This document shows, piece by piece, positions 25,830-35,881 of a stretch of DNA of 64,000 nucleotides. Each line of letters begins with the position of its first letter. Within the stretch, counting starts at the first letter, position 1. Made by a program: the position numbers and the translations under genes. The DNA is from Brucella daejeonensis (GTDB lineage Bacteria; Pseudomonadota; Alphaproteobacteria; Rhizobiales; Rhizobiaceae), in NCBI RefSeq assembly GCF_014199265.1, contig NZ_JACIJG010000001.1, positions 310,001 through 374,000 on the forward strand. Direction: 5' to 3'. Below the pieces are notes generated by a model. It was not told where the DNA came from. It did not search any database and saw only the letters and a list, made by a program, of their open reading frames with translations.

Positions 25830-27838
25830 CACGATGTCATGCCGAGCAGCAATTGCAAGGCTTCGGCATTTTCGACAGGCGGCAGGCAGACATGGCCCTT
25901 GCAGAACCAGGCAGAGGGGCTTTCCGGCTCCGCCCTCCCGCCGGCTGGCAATTCCACCGCTTTTCCATGTTCGAACCGCACGAACTTGTCCACCCGCCGC
26001 GGATCGGGATTTCGATTCGCGATCGAAACGAGGTCGCCCGCCTCTTTGTCCGCCACAACAAGTGAAAGCGGTTCGGCTGCGAACCGCGCAGCGTTCAATA
26101 TGCCGATCTGGCCATATTGCTGGACAAGCGCCCTGCCGAGTGCCTGTTCGATGAGTTCTTCATTGCTTCGATGAAGCTCGATATCGCCGGTTGCGAGAAA
26201 CAGACGAGTCAGCGCTTCGACGATCTGGCTGGTTGCGCTCGGTATCGCTTCGTCATAATCCCCATAAGCGTGCAGGATGACATCGTCGGCGCCAAGTGCT
26301 GAAAGCCGATAATTACCGGTAGCGTCCCGGTTGTCATTATCGAGCGCCAGCTTGAACATCCATGCATCATCGATGAAGCTACGGTCTCCCGTTGCCTCGT
26401 AAAGCGCTATGGCGGCATTGATCATCGCGGCATAATCGGTGGAAAGGGCAGGGTAGAGCAGCGAATTTTCCATCCGGGAATGAGCCATGCGGCCATCGCG
26501 GAAACTCTTCATGATCGAGCGGTAGGCATTCTTTGCAAGATCGACCCAGTCCTTGCGGTCGAAGCTCCGGCCCGCTTCGGCAAGCGCGCGAATGGCGAGG
26601 CCGTTCCAGTCGGTCAGCGCCTTTTCATCCCGTCCGGGCCGGATTCGCATCTCGCGCCGTGACAGAAGTTTCTGCCTTGCAGCTGCGATCCGTGGGGGTG
26701 GAGCCGGGTCGTCATCGATTGCGTGAAGGCGATTGAGGATGTTCCTGCCTTCCCAGTTTCCGCCTGCCGTGACACCGTAATAGTCCTTGAACGCCGCGCT
26801 GTCCGGGCCCAGCTCCGTGTCGATCTCATCCTCGTTCCAGACATAGAAGCGACCTTCCTCGCCTTCGCTGTCGGCATCCAGGCTGGAGGCGAAGCTTCCG
26901 TCAGGAAGCTGCATTTCACGCACCAGCCAGTCGACCGTCTCTTCGATTCGGATACGGAACAATTCGTTTCCCGTTTCGGCAAAGGCGTAATTGGCGTGGC
27001 GGATGAATTGCGCATTGTCGTAGAGCATTTTTTCAAAATGCGGCACCAGCCAGTCGGCATCGGTCGAATAGCGGCATAAACCGCCGCCGAGGTGATCGTA
27101 GATCCCACCTTGCAACATGGCCTTCAGGGATAGCAGGAAACTGTCGCGGTGGGCCTCGTTGCGGCCATAAAGCCAGGACAGCCACAGGGTATCCATGAAT
27201 GGCACATTCGGGAATTTCGGCGCGCCTTCGATACCGCCGCGCACCGGATCGACAAGGCTGCCGATGCGCGCGGCGATCTGGTCGAAGCGGTCCGGTTCGT
27301 TCTGGACTGCCCTATTCTGCGCTGCCAGCCTGCCTTCCAGATGGTTGAACACAGCCTCGGCATTATGGTTAATTTTTTCTTTATCCTTGTGCCAGAGATT
27401 GTTCACAGCCTGCAATATGTCGACAAAACCCGGCATGTTGTAGCGGCTATGGCGCGGAAAATAGGTGCCGCCCCAGAAAGGCTTTCCGTCGGGCCGCAGG
27501 AACATCGTCAGCGGCCAGCCGCCCTGCTGCCCCATCGCCGAAAGCGATGCCATATAGATCTGGTCGATATCGGGCCGCTCCTCGCGGTCTACCTTCACAT
27601 TGACGAAGAGCCTGTTCATGATCTCCGCCACTTCCGCGTCTTCGAATGACTCATGCGCCATGACATGACACCAGTGGCAGGCCGCATAACCGACGGAGAG
27701 CAGGACAGGGCGATTGAGTTCCGCGGCGGCATCCAGCGCCTCCTTGCCCCAGGGTTGCCAATGGACGGGATTATCGGCGTGCTGGCGCAGATAGGCGCTC
27801 GATTCTCCGGCAAGGCGATTACGGTCCAGGGCACTCAT
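25829..27838 (-). CDS. Thioredoxin-domain protein of the YyaL/SPATA20 (DUF255) family
   Basis: A 669-residue protein. The N-terminal DUF255 thioredoxin-like domain begins [25 protein letters not shown] and carries the CxxC-like pair in [16 protein letters not shown] (Cys 54 and 57). The larger C-terminal part looks like an (α/α)6 barrel ([51 protein letters not shown]), as in N-acyl-glucosamine epimerase-type proteins. The physiological role is unknown in bacteria. It converges on rho and diverges from mnmE. Confidence 0.9.
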   Translation of the reverse strand: MSALDRNRLAGESSAYLRQHADNPVHWQPWGKEALDAAAELNRPVLLSVGYAACHWCHVMAHESFEDAEVAEIMNRLFVNVKVDREERPDIDQIYMASLSAMGQQGGWPLTMFLRPDGKPFWGGTYFPRHSRYNMPGFVDILQAVNNLWHKDKEKINHNAEAVFNHLEGRLAAQNRAVQNEPDRFDQIAARIGSLVDPVRGGIEGAPKFPNVPFMDTLWLSWLYGRNEAHRDSFLLSLKAMLQGGIYDHLGGGLCRYSTDADWLVPHFEKMLYDNAQFIRHANYAFAETGNELFRIRIEETVDWLVREMQLPDGSFASSLDADSEGEEGRFYVWNEDEIDTELGPDSAAFKDYYGVTAGGNWEGRNILNRLHAIDDDPAPPPRIAAARQKLLSRREMRIRPGRDEKALTDWNGLAIRALAEAGRSFDRKDWVDLAKNAYRSIMKSFRDGRMAHSRMENSLLYPALSTDYAAMINAAIALYEATGDRSFIDDAWMFKLALDNDNRDATGNYRLSALGADDVILHAYGDYDEAIPSATSQIVEALTRLFLATGDIELHRSNEELIEQALGRALVQQYGQIGILNAARFAAEPLSLVVADKEAGDLVSIANRNPDPRRVDKFVRFEHGKAVELPAGGRAEPESPSAWFCKGHVCLPPVENAEALQLLLGMTS

Positions 27839-27989
27839 GGGGTTTCATTTCCTCGCGGATAGAATTTGACGTTTGAATTCGGACTGACATAGATGCTGTT
27901 CCATAAGTCGAATTCGAAAGCTCGGCGCGATTCATGCTTCATCAGGCAATTCTTCGGGCATATTCGAGATATATAGGTCAGGAAACCGA

Positions 27990-29318
27990 ATGAGCGAGAT
28001 CGCTTTCCAGCAAGATACGATATTTGCCCTGTCGAGCGGGCGTCTCCCCTCGGGGGTTGCCGTGGTGCGCATTTCCGGCCCGAAAGTTCGATTCGCCCTC
28101 GAAACGATGATTGGTTTCGTTACAGAACCGCGCTATGCGGTCTATAGGATATTCCGCAGCCGAAATGGCGATGCGATCGATCGCGGCCTTGTGTTGTTTT
28201 TTTCCGGTCCCAACAGCTTTACGGGGGAGGATTGCGCTGAATTTCACCTTCATGGCGGCAAGGCGGTGGTGGAAAAGCTTTTGTCGGAACTCGGCGAACT
28301 ATCGGGTTGCCGTATCGCCGAAGCGGGAGAGTTCACGCGGCGGGCCTTTTCGAACGGCAAGATGGATCTCACCATTGCGGAAGGTCTTGCCGATTTGATC
28401 GCTGCCGAGACGGAAGGCCAGAGGCGCCTTGCGCTACAGGTCGCATCGGGAAGCCAGCGCGCGCTTTATACGGAATGGCGTCAGCAGCTTCTTCGCGCTC
28501 GCGCCTTCATCGAGGCGGAACTGGACTTTGCCGATGAGAGTGACGTTCCGGGTTCCGTATCGGAACAGGTCTGGCAGTCGCTTCGAACCCTCAAGCGTCA
28601 AATAGAAAGCCATATTGCGAGCGGAAAACGCGCCTCGATGTTGCGTGACGGTTTGCATGTGGTCATTGTCGGCGCGCCAAACGCCGGAAAGTCGAGCTTG
28701 CTTAATTTCCTCGCCGGTCGCGAAGTGGCTATTATTTCCGAGGAAGCCGGAACCACACGCGATCTTCTTGAGGTGAAGCTCGACCTTGGCGGTATCCCGG
28801 TTTATGTCACGGATACGGCAGGTCTGCGCGAGACGACCAGCAGTGTGGAGAAAATCGGCATAGAGCGGGCACGTGCCCGCATGGCCGATGCCGATCTGGT
28901 CCTGTTGCTGCAAGATATGAATGATCCGGTGGATATAGCACTGGATAAACAGCCATCGAACCTTTGGCGGATCGGTACGAAAACCGATCTCGATCCTGCA
29001 TCGGTCGGGGAGTGGGACTATCGGATCTCGACCAGGACCGGACAGGGACTGGATGAACTGTTGCATGCACTTCAGGCTTTTGCTGAAGCGGAGATCGGTC
29101 AGATCGAAGATGCTGTTCCAACCCGCCAGCGCCATATCGGTCTTTTGCGCTCTACCATTATGGAGTTGGACAAGGCATTGGCGGGGGAACATCTGCCGCT
29201 TGAATTGCGCGCCGAGAATATGCGGCTTGCATCGCAGTATCTTGGGAGGATCACCGGCGATGTGGATGTGGAGGAAATTCTCGACGTTATTTTCTCCCAA
29301 TTCTGCATTGGGAAGTGA
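27990..29318 (+). CDS. mnmE: tRNA modification GTPase MnmE (TrmE)
   Basis: A 442-residue GTPase that with MnmG makes (c)mnm5U34 in tRNA wobble positions. N-terminal formyl-THF-binding domain DTIFALSSGRLPSGVAVVRISG, central helices, G domain GAPNAGKSSLLNFLAG (G1) with DTAGLRE (G3), and the obligatory C-terminal FCIGK with the conserved Cys. The stop codon TGA at 29316-29318 is the first three bases of a parS-like site. It heads the origin-proximal block mnmE-mnmG-rsmG-parA-parB. Confidence 0.97.
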   Translation: MSEIAFQQDTIFALSSGRLPSGVAVVRISGPKVRFALETMIGFVTEPRYAVYRIFRSRNGDAIDRGLVLFFSGPNSFTGEDCAEFHLHGGKAVVEKLLSELGELSGCRIAEAGEFTRRAFSNGKMDLTIAEGLADLIAAETEGQRRLALQVASGSQRALYTEWRQQLLRARAFIEAELDFADESDVPGSVSEQVWQSLRTLKRQIESHIASGKRASMLRDGLHVVIVGAPNAGKSSLLNFLAGREVAIISEEAGTTRDLLEVKLDLGGIPVYVTDTAGLRETTSSVEKIGIERARARMADADLVLLLQDMNDPVDIALDKQPSNLWRIGTKTDLDPASVGEWDYRISTRTGQGLDELLHALQAFAEAEIGQIEDAVPTRQRHIGLLRSTIMELDKALAGEHLPLELRAENMRLASQYLGRITGDVDVEEILDVIFSQFCIGK

Positions 29319-29331
29319 TTCACGTGAAACA
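29316..29331. other. parS: parS-like site (15 of 16) at the mnmE stop codon
   Basis: TGATTCACGTGAAACA differs from TGTTTCACGTGAAACA at the third base only. Its first three bases are the mnmE stop codon. Confidence 0.8.
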
Positions 29332-29354
29332 TTGAAGCGGTCACGCTGAGTGGA

Positions 29355-29370
29355 TGTTTCACGTGAAACA
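29355..29370. other. parS: Perfect parS site between mnmE and mnmG
   Basis: TGTTTCACGTGAAACA matches the universal ParB-binding consensus exactly, 23 bp after the imperfect site at 29316-29331. The two sites together occupy the leader region of mnmG. Confidence 0.93.
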
Positions 29371-29534
29371 TCTGTGGAATCTCGCAGGCGCAATTGACTC
29401 GCATCCGGTTTCGTGAGTCGACTGTGTGCAGTTTTAATCGTACCAGCCACTCAAATTGGCCTTTTGTTTTAGCGCCATTCGTGTCAAAGAAACTCCTTTC
29501 AGAAACGGATTCGAGTTGCGTCAGGATGAACCAA

Positions 29535-31445
29535 ATGAGTTCGACCGAAGCCACAGTCTTTGATGTCATTGTGATCGGCGGCGGCCACGCCGGATGCGAG
29601 GCGGCTTCCGCTTCGGCTCGCGCAGGTGCGAGAACCGCGCTTGTAACACACCGGTTCGATACGATTGGTGTCATGTCCTGCAATCCGGCGATTGGCGGTC
29701 TCGGCAAGGGCCATCTTGTTCGGGAGATCGATGCGCTCGACGGGCTTATGGGTCGGGTTGCCGATGAGGCTGGAATTCAGTTTCGCCTCTTGAACCGACG
29801 CAAAGGCCCGGCGGTGCGCGGCCCGCGTACCCAGGCTGACCGCAAGCTTTATCGGCTCGCCATGCAGAAAATGATCGCGGCGCAGGATAATCTGTCCGTG
29901 GTCGAAGGCGGCGCTTTCGATATTATTGAAGAGAGCGGTCGCATTACCGGTGTCGTTCTCTCCGATGGGCGCGCCTTGAAATGCGGTGCTGTGGTACTGA
30001 CCACCGGGACTTTCCTCAACGGCCTTATCCATATTGGCGAAAAGAAGATTCCGGCTGGTCGTATGGGTGAAAAACCGGCGCTTGGGCTTTCCGAGCGTTT
30101 GACATCGTTCGGTTTCGCGCTTGGACGGTTGAAAACCGGTACACCCCCGCGGCTGGACGGGCGCACAATCGACTGGCAAAGCCTCGACATGCAGTCCGCC
30201 GACGCGGAGCCCGTGCCGTTTTCGCTGATGACGGATCGGATCACGACGCCGCAAATCGACTGCGGAATTACCCGCACGACGCCGGAGACGCACGACATTA
30301 TCCGTGCCAATCTGCATCGTTCCGCGATGTATTCCGGGTCGATCGAGGGGATAGGCCCGCGTTATTGCCCATCTGTCGAAGATAAAATCGTCAAGTTTGG
30401 TGACCGTGATGGACATCAGATATTTCTGGAGCCGGAGGGGCTGGACGACGACACCGTTTATCCGAACGGTATTTCGACATCGCTGCCGGAAGACGTACAG
30501 CTCGATATATTGAAAACCATTCCGGGTCTGGAAAAGGCGGTGATGCTGCAGCCTGGTTATGCGATAGAATATGATTTCATCGATCCGCGCGAATTGAAGC
30601 GCAGTCTGGAAACACGCAAGGTTTCCGGGCTGTTTCTTGCCGGCCAGATCAATGGCACTACCGGGTATGAAGAAGCGGCCGCGCAGGGACTGATTGCCGG
30701 GATCAATGCCGCCCGTCGCGCGGGCGGTGACGAGCCGGTCGTTATCCAGCGCACGGAAGCCTATATTGGCGTCATGGTGGACGACCTGACGTCTCGCGGG
30801 GTCAGCGAGCCATATCGCATGTTTACATCCCGCGCGGAGTTCCGCCTGTCGTTGCGCGCCGATAATGCCGATCAGCGTCTTACGCCGCTGGCGGACAGGC
30901 TTGGCATATTGGGGCGCGGGCGCAAGGAACGCTTCGAGGAGCGAGAGGCCGCACTTGATCATGCGCGAGCACTTGCGCAATCTCTGTCGATTACACCAAA
31001 TCTGGCCAAAAACCACGATCTTCGCCTCAATCAGGATGGCGTCCGCCGATCGGCTTACGATCTGTTGTCTTATCCCGAGATCGATCTCAACCGTCTCAAG
31101 GCGATCTGGCCGGAACTGGATAGTATCGAGCCGGTGACGCGAGAAGCGCTGGAGATCGAAGCGCAATATGCGGTCTATATGGAGCGGCAGAAGAGCGATA
31201 TCGCGGTGATGGAGCGAGAAGAGCAACTGCTCATCCCGGGGGGATTGGACATCGATGGCATTTCCGGTCTTTCCAACGAGTTGAAGCACAAGCTGAAGCA
31301 GCGCAAGCCGGAAACCATAGCCGAGGCGCAGCGGGTGGACGGTATGACACCGGCCGCGCTGGCGCTTTTGATCGCCCAGATCAGGAAAATTGGCTATCGC
31401 CACCGGACGGCATCGGAACTCACGGAAGGGAAGGGTGCTGCGTGA
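29535..31445 (+). CDS. mnmG: tRNA uridine 5-carboxymethylaminomethyl modification enzyme MnmG (GidA)
   Basis: A 636-residue FAD-dependent partner of MnmE. FAD dinucleotide-binding motif [21 protein letters not shown] at the N-terminus, [58 protein letters not shown] and C-terminal tRNA-binding helices. I chose ATG 29535 ([17 protein letters not shown]), with AGGATG 7-8 bp upstream and a family-typical length; ATG 29526 (adds MNQ) is the alternative. The 216-bp leader carries the two parS sites. rsmG starts within its stop codon. Confidence 0.95.
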   Translation: MSSTEATVFDVIVIGGGHAGCEAASASARAGARTALVTHRFDTIGVMSCNPAIGGLGKGHLVREIDALDGLMGRVADEAGIQFRLLNRRKGPAVRGPRTQADRKLYRLAMQKMIAAQDNLSVVEGGAFDIIEESGRITGVVLSDGRALKCGAVVLTTGTFLNGLIHIGEKKIPAGRMGEKPALGLSERLTSFGFALGRLKTGTPPRLDGRTIDWQSLDMQSADAEPVPFSLMTDRITTPQIDCGITRTTPETHDIIRANLHRSAMYSGSIEGIGPRYCPSVEDKIVKFGDRDGHQIFLEPEGLDDDTVYPNGISTSLPEDVQLDILKTIPGLEKAVMLQPGYAIEYDFIDPRELKRSLETRKVSGLFLAGQINGTTGYEEAAAQGLIAGINAARRAGGDEPVVIQRTEAYIGVMVDDLTSRGVSEPYRMFTSRAEFRLSLRADNADQRLTPLADRLGILGRGRKERFEEREAALDHARALAQSLSITPNLAKNHDLRLNQDGVRRSAYDLLSYPEIDLNRLKAIWPELDSIEPVTREALEIEAQYAVYMERQKSDIAVMEREEQLLIPGGLDIDGISGLSNELKHKLKQRKPETIAEAQRVDGMTPAALALLIAQIRKIGYRHRTASELTEGKGAA

Positions 31446-32083
31446 GTCCCGAAAAACGCTTTGACAGTCTGAAAGCGATCGTCCCGTCTGTTTCACGTGA
31501 AACAGCCGAACGCCTGATCGCATTCGAGGAACTGTTCCGCAAATGGTCGAAGGCGATCAATCTCGCTTCACCGTCGACACTGAATGAAGTCTGGACGCGT
31601 CACATTTTGGACAGCGCCCAGATATTCCCGCTTGCAAGCGAGGCCACGAAGTGGCTGGATATTGGCTCCGGTGGCGGCTTTCCGGGTATCGTGACGGCCT
31701 GTTTTCTGGCCGAGCAACCGGGCGGCTCCATCGATCTGATTGAAAGCGCGGGCAAGAAAGCGGCTTTCCTGCGCACCGCAGCCGGGCATTTGCGGGTTCC
31801 GGCGCGGGTCCATTCCGCGCGCATCGAGACCATGTGGAAGAAAATCGAGACGCCGCATGTGGTTACGGCGCGTGCGCTGGCGTCGCTCGGCGATCTTTTC
31901 GATCTTGCCGAACCCTGGCTCACCCAGGGTGCGAGGGCCTTGTTTCAAAAAGGTCGGGATTATCAGCGCGAAATCGATGAAAGCCGTGTCGGTTGGGATT
32001 TCGATCTGGTACAACATCAAAGTGCTATCGATCAGGCCTCGGTCATACTTGAAATCAGCAATCTGCGGCGCAAAGCCGATTGA
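31442..32083 (+). CDS. rsmG: 16S rRNA (guanine-527-N7) methyltransferase RsmG (GidB)
   Basis: A 213-residue SAM-dependent methyltransferase. Motif [18 protein letters not shown] binds SAM; the N-terminal region has [26 protein letters not shown]. It starts with GTG at 31442, overlapping the mnmG stop by four bases. It contains a perfect parS site at 31489-31504, which encodes VSRET in the protein. Confidence 0.95.
   Translation: MSPEKRFDSLKAIVPSVSRETAERLIAFEELFRKWSKAINLASPSTLNEVWTRHILDSAQIFPLASEATKWLDIGSGGGFPGIVTACFLAEQPGGSIDLIESAGKKAAFLRTAAGHLRVPARVHSARIETMWKKIETPHVVTARALASLGDLFDLAEPWLTQGARALFQKGRDYQREIDESRVGWDFDLVQHQSAIDQASVILEISNLRRKAD
31489..31504. other. parS: Perfect parS site inside rsmG
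   Basis: TGTTTCACGTGAAACA, exact match to the consensus, within codons 17-21 of rsmG, about 1.5 kb before parB. Location inside the gidB/rsmG end is typical for bacterial parS clusters. Confidence 0.93.
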
Positions 32084-32124
32084 ATGCCGGATTTTGGCGG
32101 GCAGACAGCAGCAAGGCGGCGGTG

Positions 32125-32922
32125 ATGAACAAAATGTCCAGGATCATAACCATTGCAAACCAGAAGGGTGGTGTCGGCAAGACGACCACGGCCATCAATC
32201 TGGCAACTGCATTGGCCGCTATCGGCGAAACCGTGTTGATTGTCGATCTCGATCCACAGGGCAATGCCAGCACGGGTCTCGGCATCGACCGACGTAACCG
32301 GCCCTTGTCGTCTTACGACGTGCTGACGCAGGCGGCATCCGTGCCGCAGGCAGCCATGCAGACCGATGTCCCCAATCTTCATATCGTGCCCTCGACCCTC
32401 GACCTTCTGGGGATCGAGATGGAAATCGCCCAATCGGCAGATCGTACGCGCCGTCTGCGCGATGCCTTACGCTTCGATTCCAGCGTTGCCGACCAGTTTT
32501 CCTATATATTGGTAGACTGCCCGCCATCTTTGAACCTGTTGACGCTCAATGCGATGGCTGCTGCCGACTCCGTTCTGGTGCCGCTGCAATGCGAGTTTTT
32601 CGCCCTTGAGGGGCTGAGCCAGCTTTTGCAGACGGTGGACCAGGTGCGTTCCACCATCAATGCGGAACTGAGCATTCAGGGCATCGTGCTGACCATGTTC
32701 GATAGCCGTAATAATCTGGCATCCCAGGTTGTGGACGATGTGCGCGCTTTTATGGGCGAAAAGGTCTATCGTACCGTTATTCCGCGCAATGTGCGGGTCT
32801 CGGAAGCGCCTTCTCATGGAAAGCCGGCCATCCTCTACGACCTGAAATGCGCCGGGAGTCAGGCCTATCTGCAACTCGCATCGGAAGTGATCCAGCGCGA
32901 GCGGCACCTGAAGGCGGCGTGA
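32125..32922 (+). CDS. parA: Chromosome partitioning ATPase ParA
   Basis: A 265-residue ParA/Soj with deviant Walker A KGGVGKTTTAINLATALAA, VLIVDLDPQGNAS and a Walker B VDCPPSLNLLTLNAM. It has no N-terminal HTH, so it is the chromosomal type. The start is taken at ATG 32125 (MNKMSRIITIANQKGG); ATG 32134 (MSRIITIANQ) is equally plausible. A longer frame extends into the rsmG end but has no ribosome site. It drives segregation of the origin region with ParB and the nearby parS sites. Confidence 0.95.
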   Translation: MNKMSRIITIANQKGGVGKTTTAINLATALAAIGETVLIVDLDPQGNASTGLGIDRRNRPLSSYDVLTQAASVPQAAMQTDVPNLHIVPSTLDLLGIEMEIAQSADRTRRLRDALRFDSSVADQFSYILVDCPPSLNLLTLNAMAAADSVLVPLQCEFFALEGLSQLLQTVDQVRSTINAELSIQGIVLTMFDSRNNLASQVVDDVRAFMGEKVYRTVIPRNVRVSEAPSHGKPAILYDLKCAGSQAYLQLASEVIQRERHLKAA

Positions 32923-32974
32923 GCCGGCAGAATAATCGATTCGATGACGTAACAATTCGGGAACAAGCGGAACG

Positions 32975-33853
32975 ATGAACGACGATCCCTCAAAAAAGCG
33001 CCTTGGCCGTGGATTGGCCGCCCTGATCGGTGAAATCGATCGTCCTGCCGAAGAGCGCAAGGCTCCTGTTCCCATCGAACGGAATATTCCGATCGAGTTC
33101 GTCACGCGCAATCCGCGCAACCCGCGCCGCATGTTTCAGGAAGCGGAACTGGAAGATCTGGCGCAGTCGATCAAGGAACATGGCGTCGTGCAGCCGATCG
33201 TCGTCCGCCCGGCGCCGGGACAGCCCGATCATTTCGAGCTTATCGCGGGTGAGCGCCGCTGGCGCGCATCGCAGCGTGCCGGTGTCGATACGATCCCCGT
33301 CATCGTGCGCGATGTCGACGATCGCGTTGCGCTAGAGATTGCGATCATTGAAAATGTGCAGCGCGCGGACCTGAATGCGGTCGAAGAAGCGCTTGGATAT
33401 CAACAGCTTATCGATAATCACGAATATACGCAGAACGATCTGGCGCAGGTCATCGGCAAAAGCCGCAGCCATGTCGCCAACACGCTGCGACTGCTCAAGC
33501 TGCCGCAACCGGTACAGGATTTCATTGTCGATGGGGCGCTGTCGGCCGGCCATGCGCGCAGCCTGATCACCATGGAAAATCCGACCGGGCTTGCCGAGCG
33601 TATCGTCAAGGAAGGACTGTCCGTGCGCCAGGTCGAGGCGCTGGCACAGGCCGAAGCCCGTGGCGGCGAGGTGAAGCCCGGCAAGGCCGCTCCCATGGAA
33701 AAGGACGCGGACACGAAAGCATTGGAAAAGCTGCTTTCCGATGTCACGGGCATGAGGGTTGAGATCAATCATCGTGAGCGCGGCGGCGAAGTAAAGATAC
33801 GATACAGTTCTCTTGAGCAACTCGATGAGATTTGCCGACGCCTGCAAAGCTGA
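32975..33853 (+). CDS. parB: Chromosome partitioning protein ParB
   Basis: A 292-residue ParB/Spo0J. N-terminal KKRLGRGLAALIGE, the CTPase/ParB box IAGERRWRASQRAGVDTIPVIV with the preceding EHGVVQPIVVRP, the central HTH YTQNDLAQVIGKSRSHVANTLRLLKLP that reads parS, and a C-terminal dimerisation domain. It lies 52 bp after parA. Five parS or near-parS sites in this window are its probable targets. Confidence 0.96.
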   Translation: MNDDPSKKRLGRGLAALIGEIDRPAEERKAPVPIERNIPIEFVTRNPRNPRRMFQEAELEDLAQSIKEHGVVQPIVVRPAPGQPDHFELIAGERRWRASQRAGVDTIPVIVRDVDDRVALEIAIIENVQRADLNAVEEALGYQQLIDNHEYTQNDLAQVIGKSRSHVANTLRLLKLPQPVQDFIVDGALSAGHARSLITMENPTGLAERIVKEGLSVRQVEALAQAEARGGEVKPGKAAPMEKDADTKALEKLLSDVTGMRVEINHRERGGEVKIRYSSLEQLDEICRRLQS

Positions 33854-33878
33854 TCGTCCTGAGATATACTTACACAAA

Positions 33879-33928
33879 AGGCCCGTTGCATGTCCCGTTG
33901 GTGTCATTGCGGCGGGCCTGTTCTTTTC
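33879..33928. terminator. Terminator between convergent parB and holA
   Basis: AGGCCCG (33879-33885) and CGGGCCT (33913-33919) with a T-rich tail (GTTCTTTTC) on the parB side and TTTTGTG on the other, so it may serve both genes. Confidence 0.7.
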
Positions 33929-33955
33929 AGGTTAAAAATGACTGTCGGTAAGTTA

Positions 33956-35005
33956 TTATCGCCGTGCGTTGCGAAGTGATTCAACGCTGATCGCCAGCAG
34001 GCATTGGCGGATGATCGGGATTGCCAGCGATGCATTCTGGCGACTTTCCAGAACGGCGCGTTGCAGGCGTTCCATCACGCGGGCAAGGCTGTCGCCCGTC
34101 CAGTGGCTGACGGCATTTTCGATCAGTTTCTTTCGGTTGAAGAAGATGGGCGGGCGGGCAGCGGCCACGACGACCGATGCGCTTTTGCGCTCGCTATCGG
34201 CGATGTGGCGCAGATTCTGTACCTGCTGAAACTGGCGCATGGCCGTATTGAGCAGCAGGAAAGGCGCCGTGCCGGATTTCACCACGCGGTCGAACGCGAC
34301 CTCGAAACGCGGCAGATCGCCCGAAAGCACGGCATCTATGACCTCGTCGGTGGAAAGACCGGCAACATCGCCCACGGCTTCACGCACGTCATCGATATCG
34401 ATCCGTTCCTTGCCGCGGGCATAGAGGCAGAGCTTTTCCAGCTCGCCGCGCGTGGCAAGCCTGTCGCCGCCGAGGCTTGAGCGCAGAAGCTGGCGTCCGT
34501 CGAGCGTGATCTGCATCTTCCACTCGGCCAGAATGTCGTCGATCACCCCGTCCATGCCGCGCGCATCGTCGGCATAGCAGGGCAAGGCCATGCCCGCCGG
34601 GGCGTTTTCGATGGCGCTGCGCAGGCCCGCGCCCTTTTTCAGGTCGCCCGCTTCGACAAGGATGAGGGTTTCCTGCGGCGGTTCGGTTGCCAGAAGCTTG
34701 ATCGCTTCGGCAAGTTTCTTCTGTCCTGCGGCGTTCTTGATCCAGATCAGGCGCTGCCCGCCGAACATGGAAATGGTACGGGCCTCATCGGCGAGCTTTG
34801 CCGGATCGGCCTCGATCTCGTCCGCTTCCATGCGGATGACGGCGAAGGGATCGTCAAGCGGCAACTTGCTTGCCTTGGCGTAACGGCGCGCGCGTTCGCT
34901 CACCAGCCCCTTGTCGGGGCCGTAAAGAAGCACGACCGGAAACGAGCTCGTCGGTCGTGCCAGGAAACCATCGACTTCATGTGCTTTCTTTTGCGCCATC
35001 GGCAT
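33956..35005 (-). CDS. holA: DNA polymerase III delta subunit (clamp loader)
   Basis: A 349-residue HolA, the clamp-opening subunit of the replisome clamp loader. FPVVLLYGPDKGLVSERARRYAK matches the start of the AAA+ fold (degenerate P-loop), then SMFGGQRLIWIKNA, LVEAGDLKKGAGLRSAIE, and RGELEKLCLYARGKERIDIDDVREAVGD typical of delta. Two ATGs (35005, 34999) fit; neither has a strong ribosome site. It is convergent with parB and its upstream neighbour is the ABC transporter ATPase on the same strand. Confidence 0.9.
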   Translation of the reverse strand: MPMAQKKAHEVDGFLARPTSSFPVVLLYGPDKGLVSERARRYAKASKLPLDDPFAVIRMEADEIEADPAKLADEARTISMFGGQRLIWIKNAAGQKKLAEAIKLLATEPPQETLILVEAGDLKKGAGLRSAIENAPAGMALPCYADDARGMDGVIDDILAEWKMQITLDGRQLLRSSLGGDRLATRGELEKLCLYARGKERIDIDDVREAVGDVAGLSTDEVIDAVLSGDLPRFEVAFDRVVKSGTAPFLLLNTAMRQFQQVQNLRHIADSERKSASVVVAAARPPIFFNRKKLIENAVSHWTGDSLARVMERLQRAVLESRQNASLAIPIIRQCLLAISVESLRNARR

Positions 35006-35086
35006 TCATTAGCGCAATTCGCTTTGAAGCGAAACAGCCGCCGCTCAAACCGAACGACGGCTGTGAAACAAAGCTGTTTGCAATAG

Positions 35087-35881
35087 CTATTCGATCAGCA
35101 GCGCATCGTCGTCGAGCGTCTGGCCGCGCACTTTGCGGAACATGTCGATCAGGTCCTCGACGCCGAGCGTTTTGCGTTTGTCGCCGGTCACGTCGAGCAG
35201 GATTTTGCCGCCGTGGAGCATGATCGTCCGGTCGCCGTAGTCGAGCGCCTGACGCATGGAATGCGTCACCATGAGCGCGGTGAGCTTGTTTTCGGCAATC
35301 AGCGTGCGGGTCAGTTCCATGACGAATTCGGCCATGCCGGGGTCGAGCGCCGCGGTATGTTCGTCCAGAAGCAGCACTTCGGAACCGGCAAGCGTCGCCA
35401 TGATGAGCGAAAGCGCCTGGCGCTGGCCGCCAGAAAGCAGTTCCATGCGGTCATGCATCCGGTTTTCCAGCCCCAGATTGAGGCTCGCCACGCGCTCGCG
35501 GAACCACGCCCGTCGGTTGGAATTGAGCGCATGGGTGAGACCGCGACGCTTGCCGCGCGAGGCCGCCAGCGCAAGATTTTCCTCGATCGTCAGCGTGCCG
35601 CAGCTTCCGGCAAGCGGATCCTGAAAGACGCGCGCGACAAGACCGGCGCGGTCGGCGGTCGATTTGCGGGTCACATCCCTGCCGCTGATAACGACCCTGC
35701 CGCCGGTCGGGATGACGTCGCCCGCCAGAACGCCGAGCATGGTCGACTTGCCGGCGCCGTTGGAGCCGATGACGGTCACGAAGGAGCCCTTGTCCATCGT
35801 CAGGTTGATCTTGTTGAGAACCTGCTTTTCCAGCGGCGAGCCGCGACCGAAGACGACATCGAGATTGGAAAGTTCGATCAT
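35087..35881 (-). CDS. ABC transporter ATP-binding protein
   Basis: A 264-residue ABC ATPase starting MIELSNLDVVFGRG. Walker A GSNGAGKSTMLG, Q-loop region ARVFQDPLAGSCG, signature LLSGGQRQALSLIMATL, Walker B LLLDEHTAALDP and H-loop VTHSM. It belongs to the subgroup paired with LivH-like permeases and TrpX/ABC_sub_bind-type binding proteins. It overlaps the permease stop by four bases, so both are coupled. Confidence 0.93.
   Translation of the reverse strand: MIELSNLDVVFGRGSPLEKQVLNKINLTMDKGSFVTVIGSNGAGKSTMLGVLAGDVIPTGGRVVISGRDVTRKSTADRAGLVARVFQDPLAGSCGTLTIEENLALAASRGKRRGLTHALNSNRRAWFRERVASLNLGLENRMHDRMELLSGGQRQALSLIMATLAGSEVLLLDEHTAALDPGMAEFVMELTRTLIAENKLTALMVTHSMRQALDYGDRTIMLHGGKILLDVTGDKRKTLGVEDLIDMFRKVRGQTLDDDALLIE

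Noticed and set aside
29499-31523. A 674-codon minus-strand open frame opposite mnmG
   Set aside because: Antisense to a strongly conserved gene, with no domain; GC-rich codon periodicity explains it.
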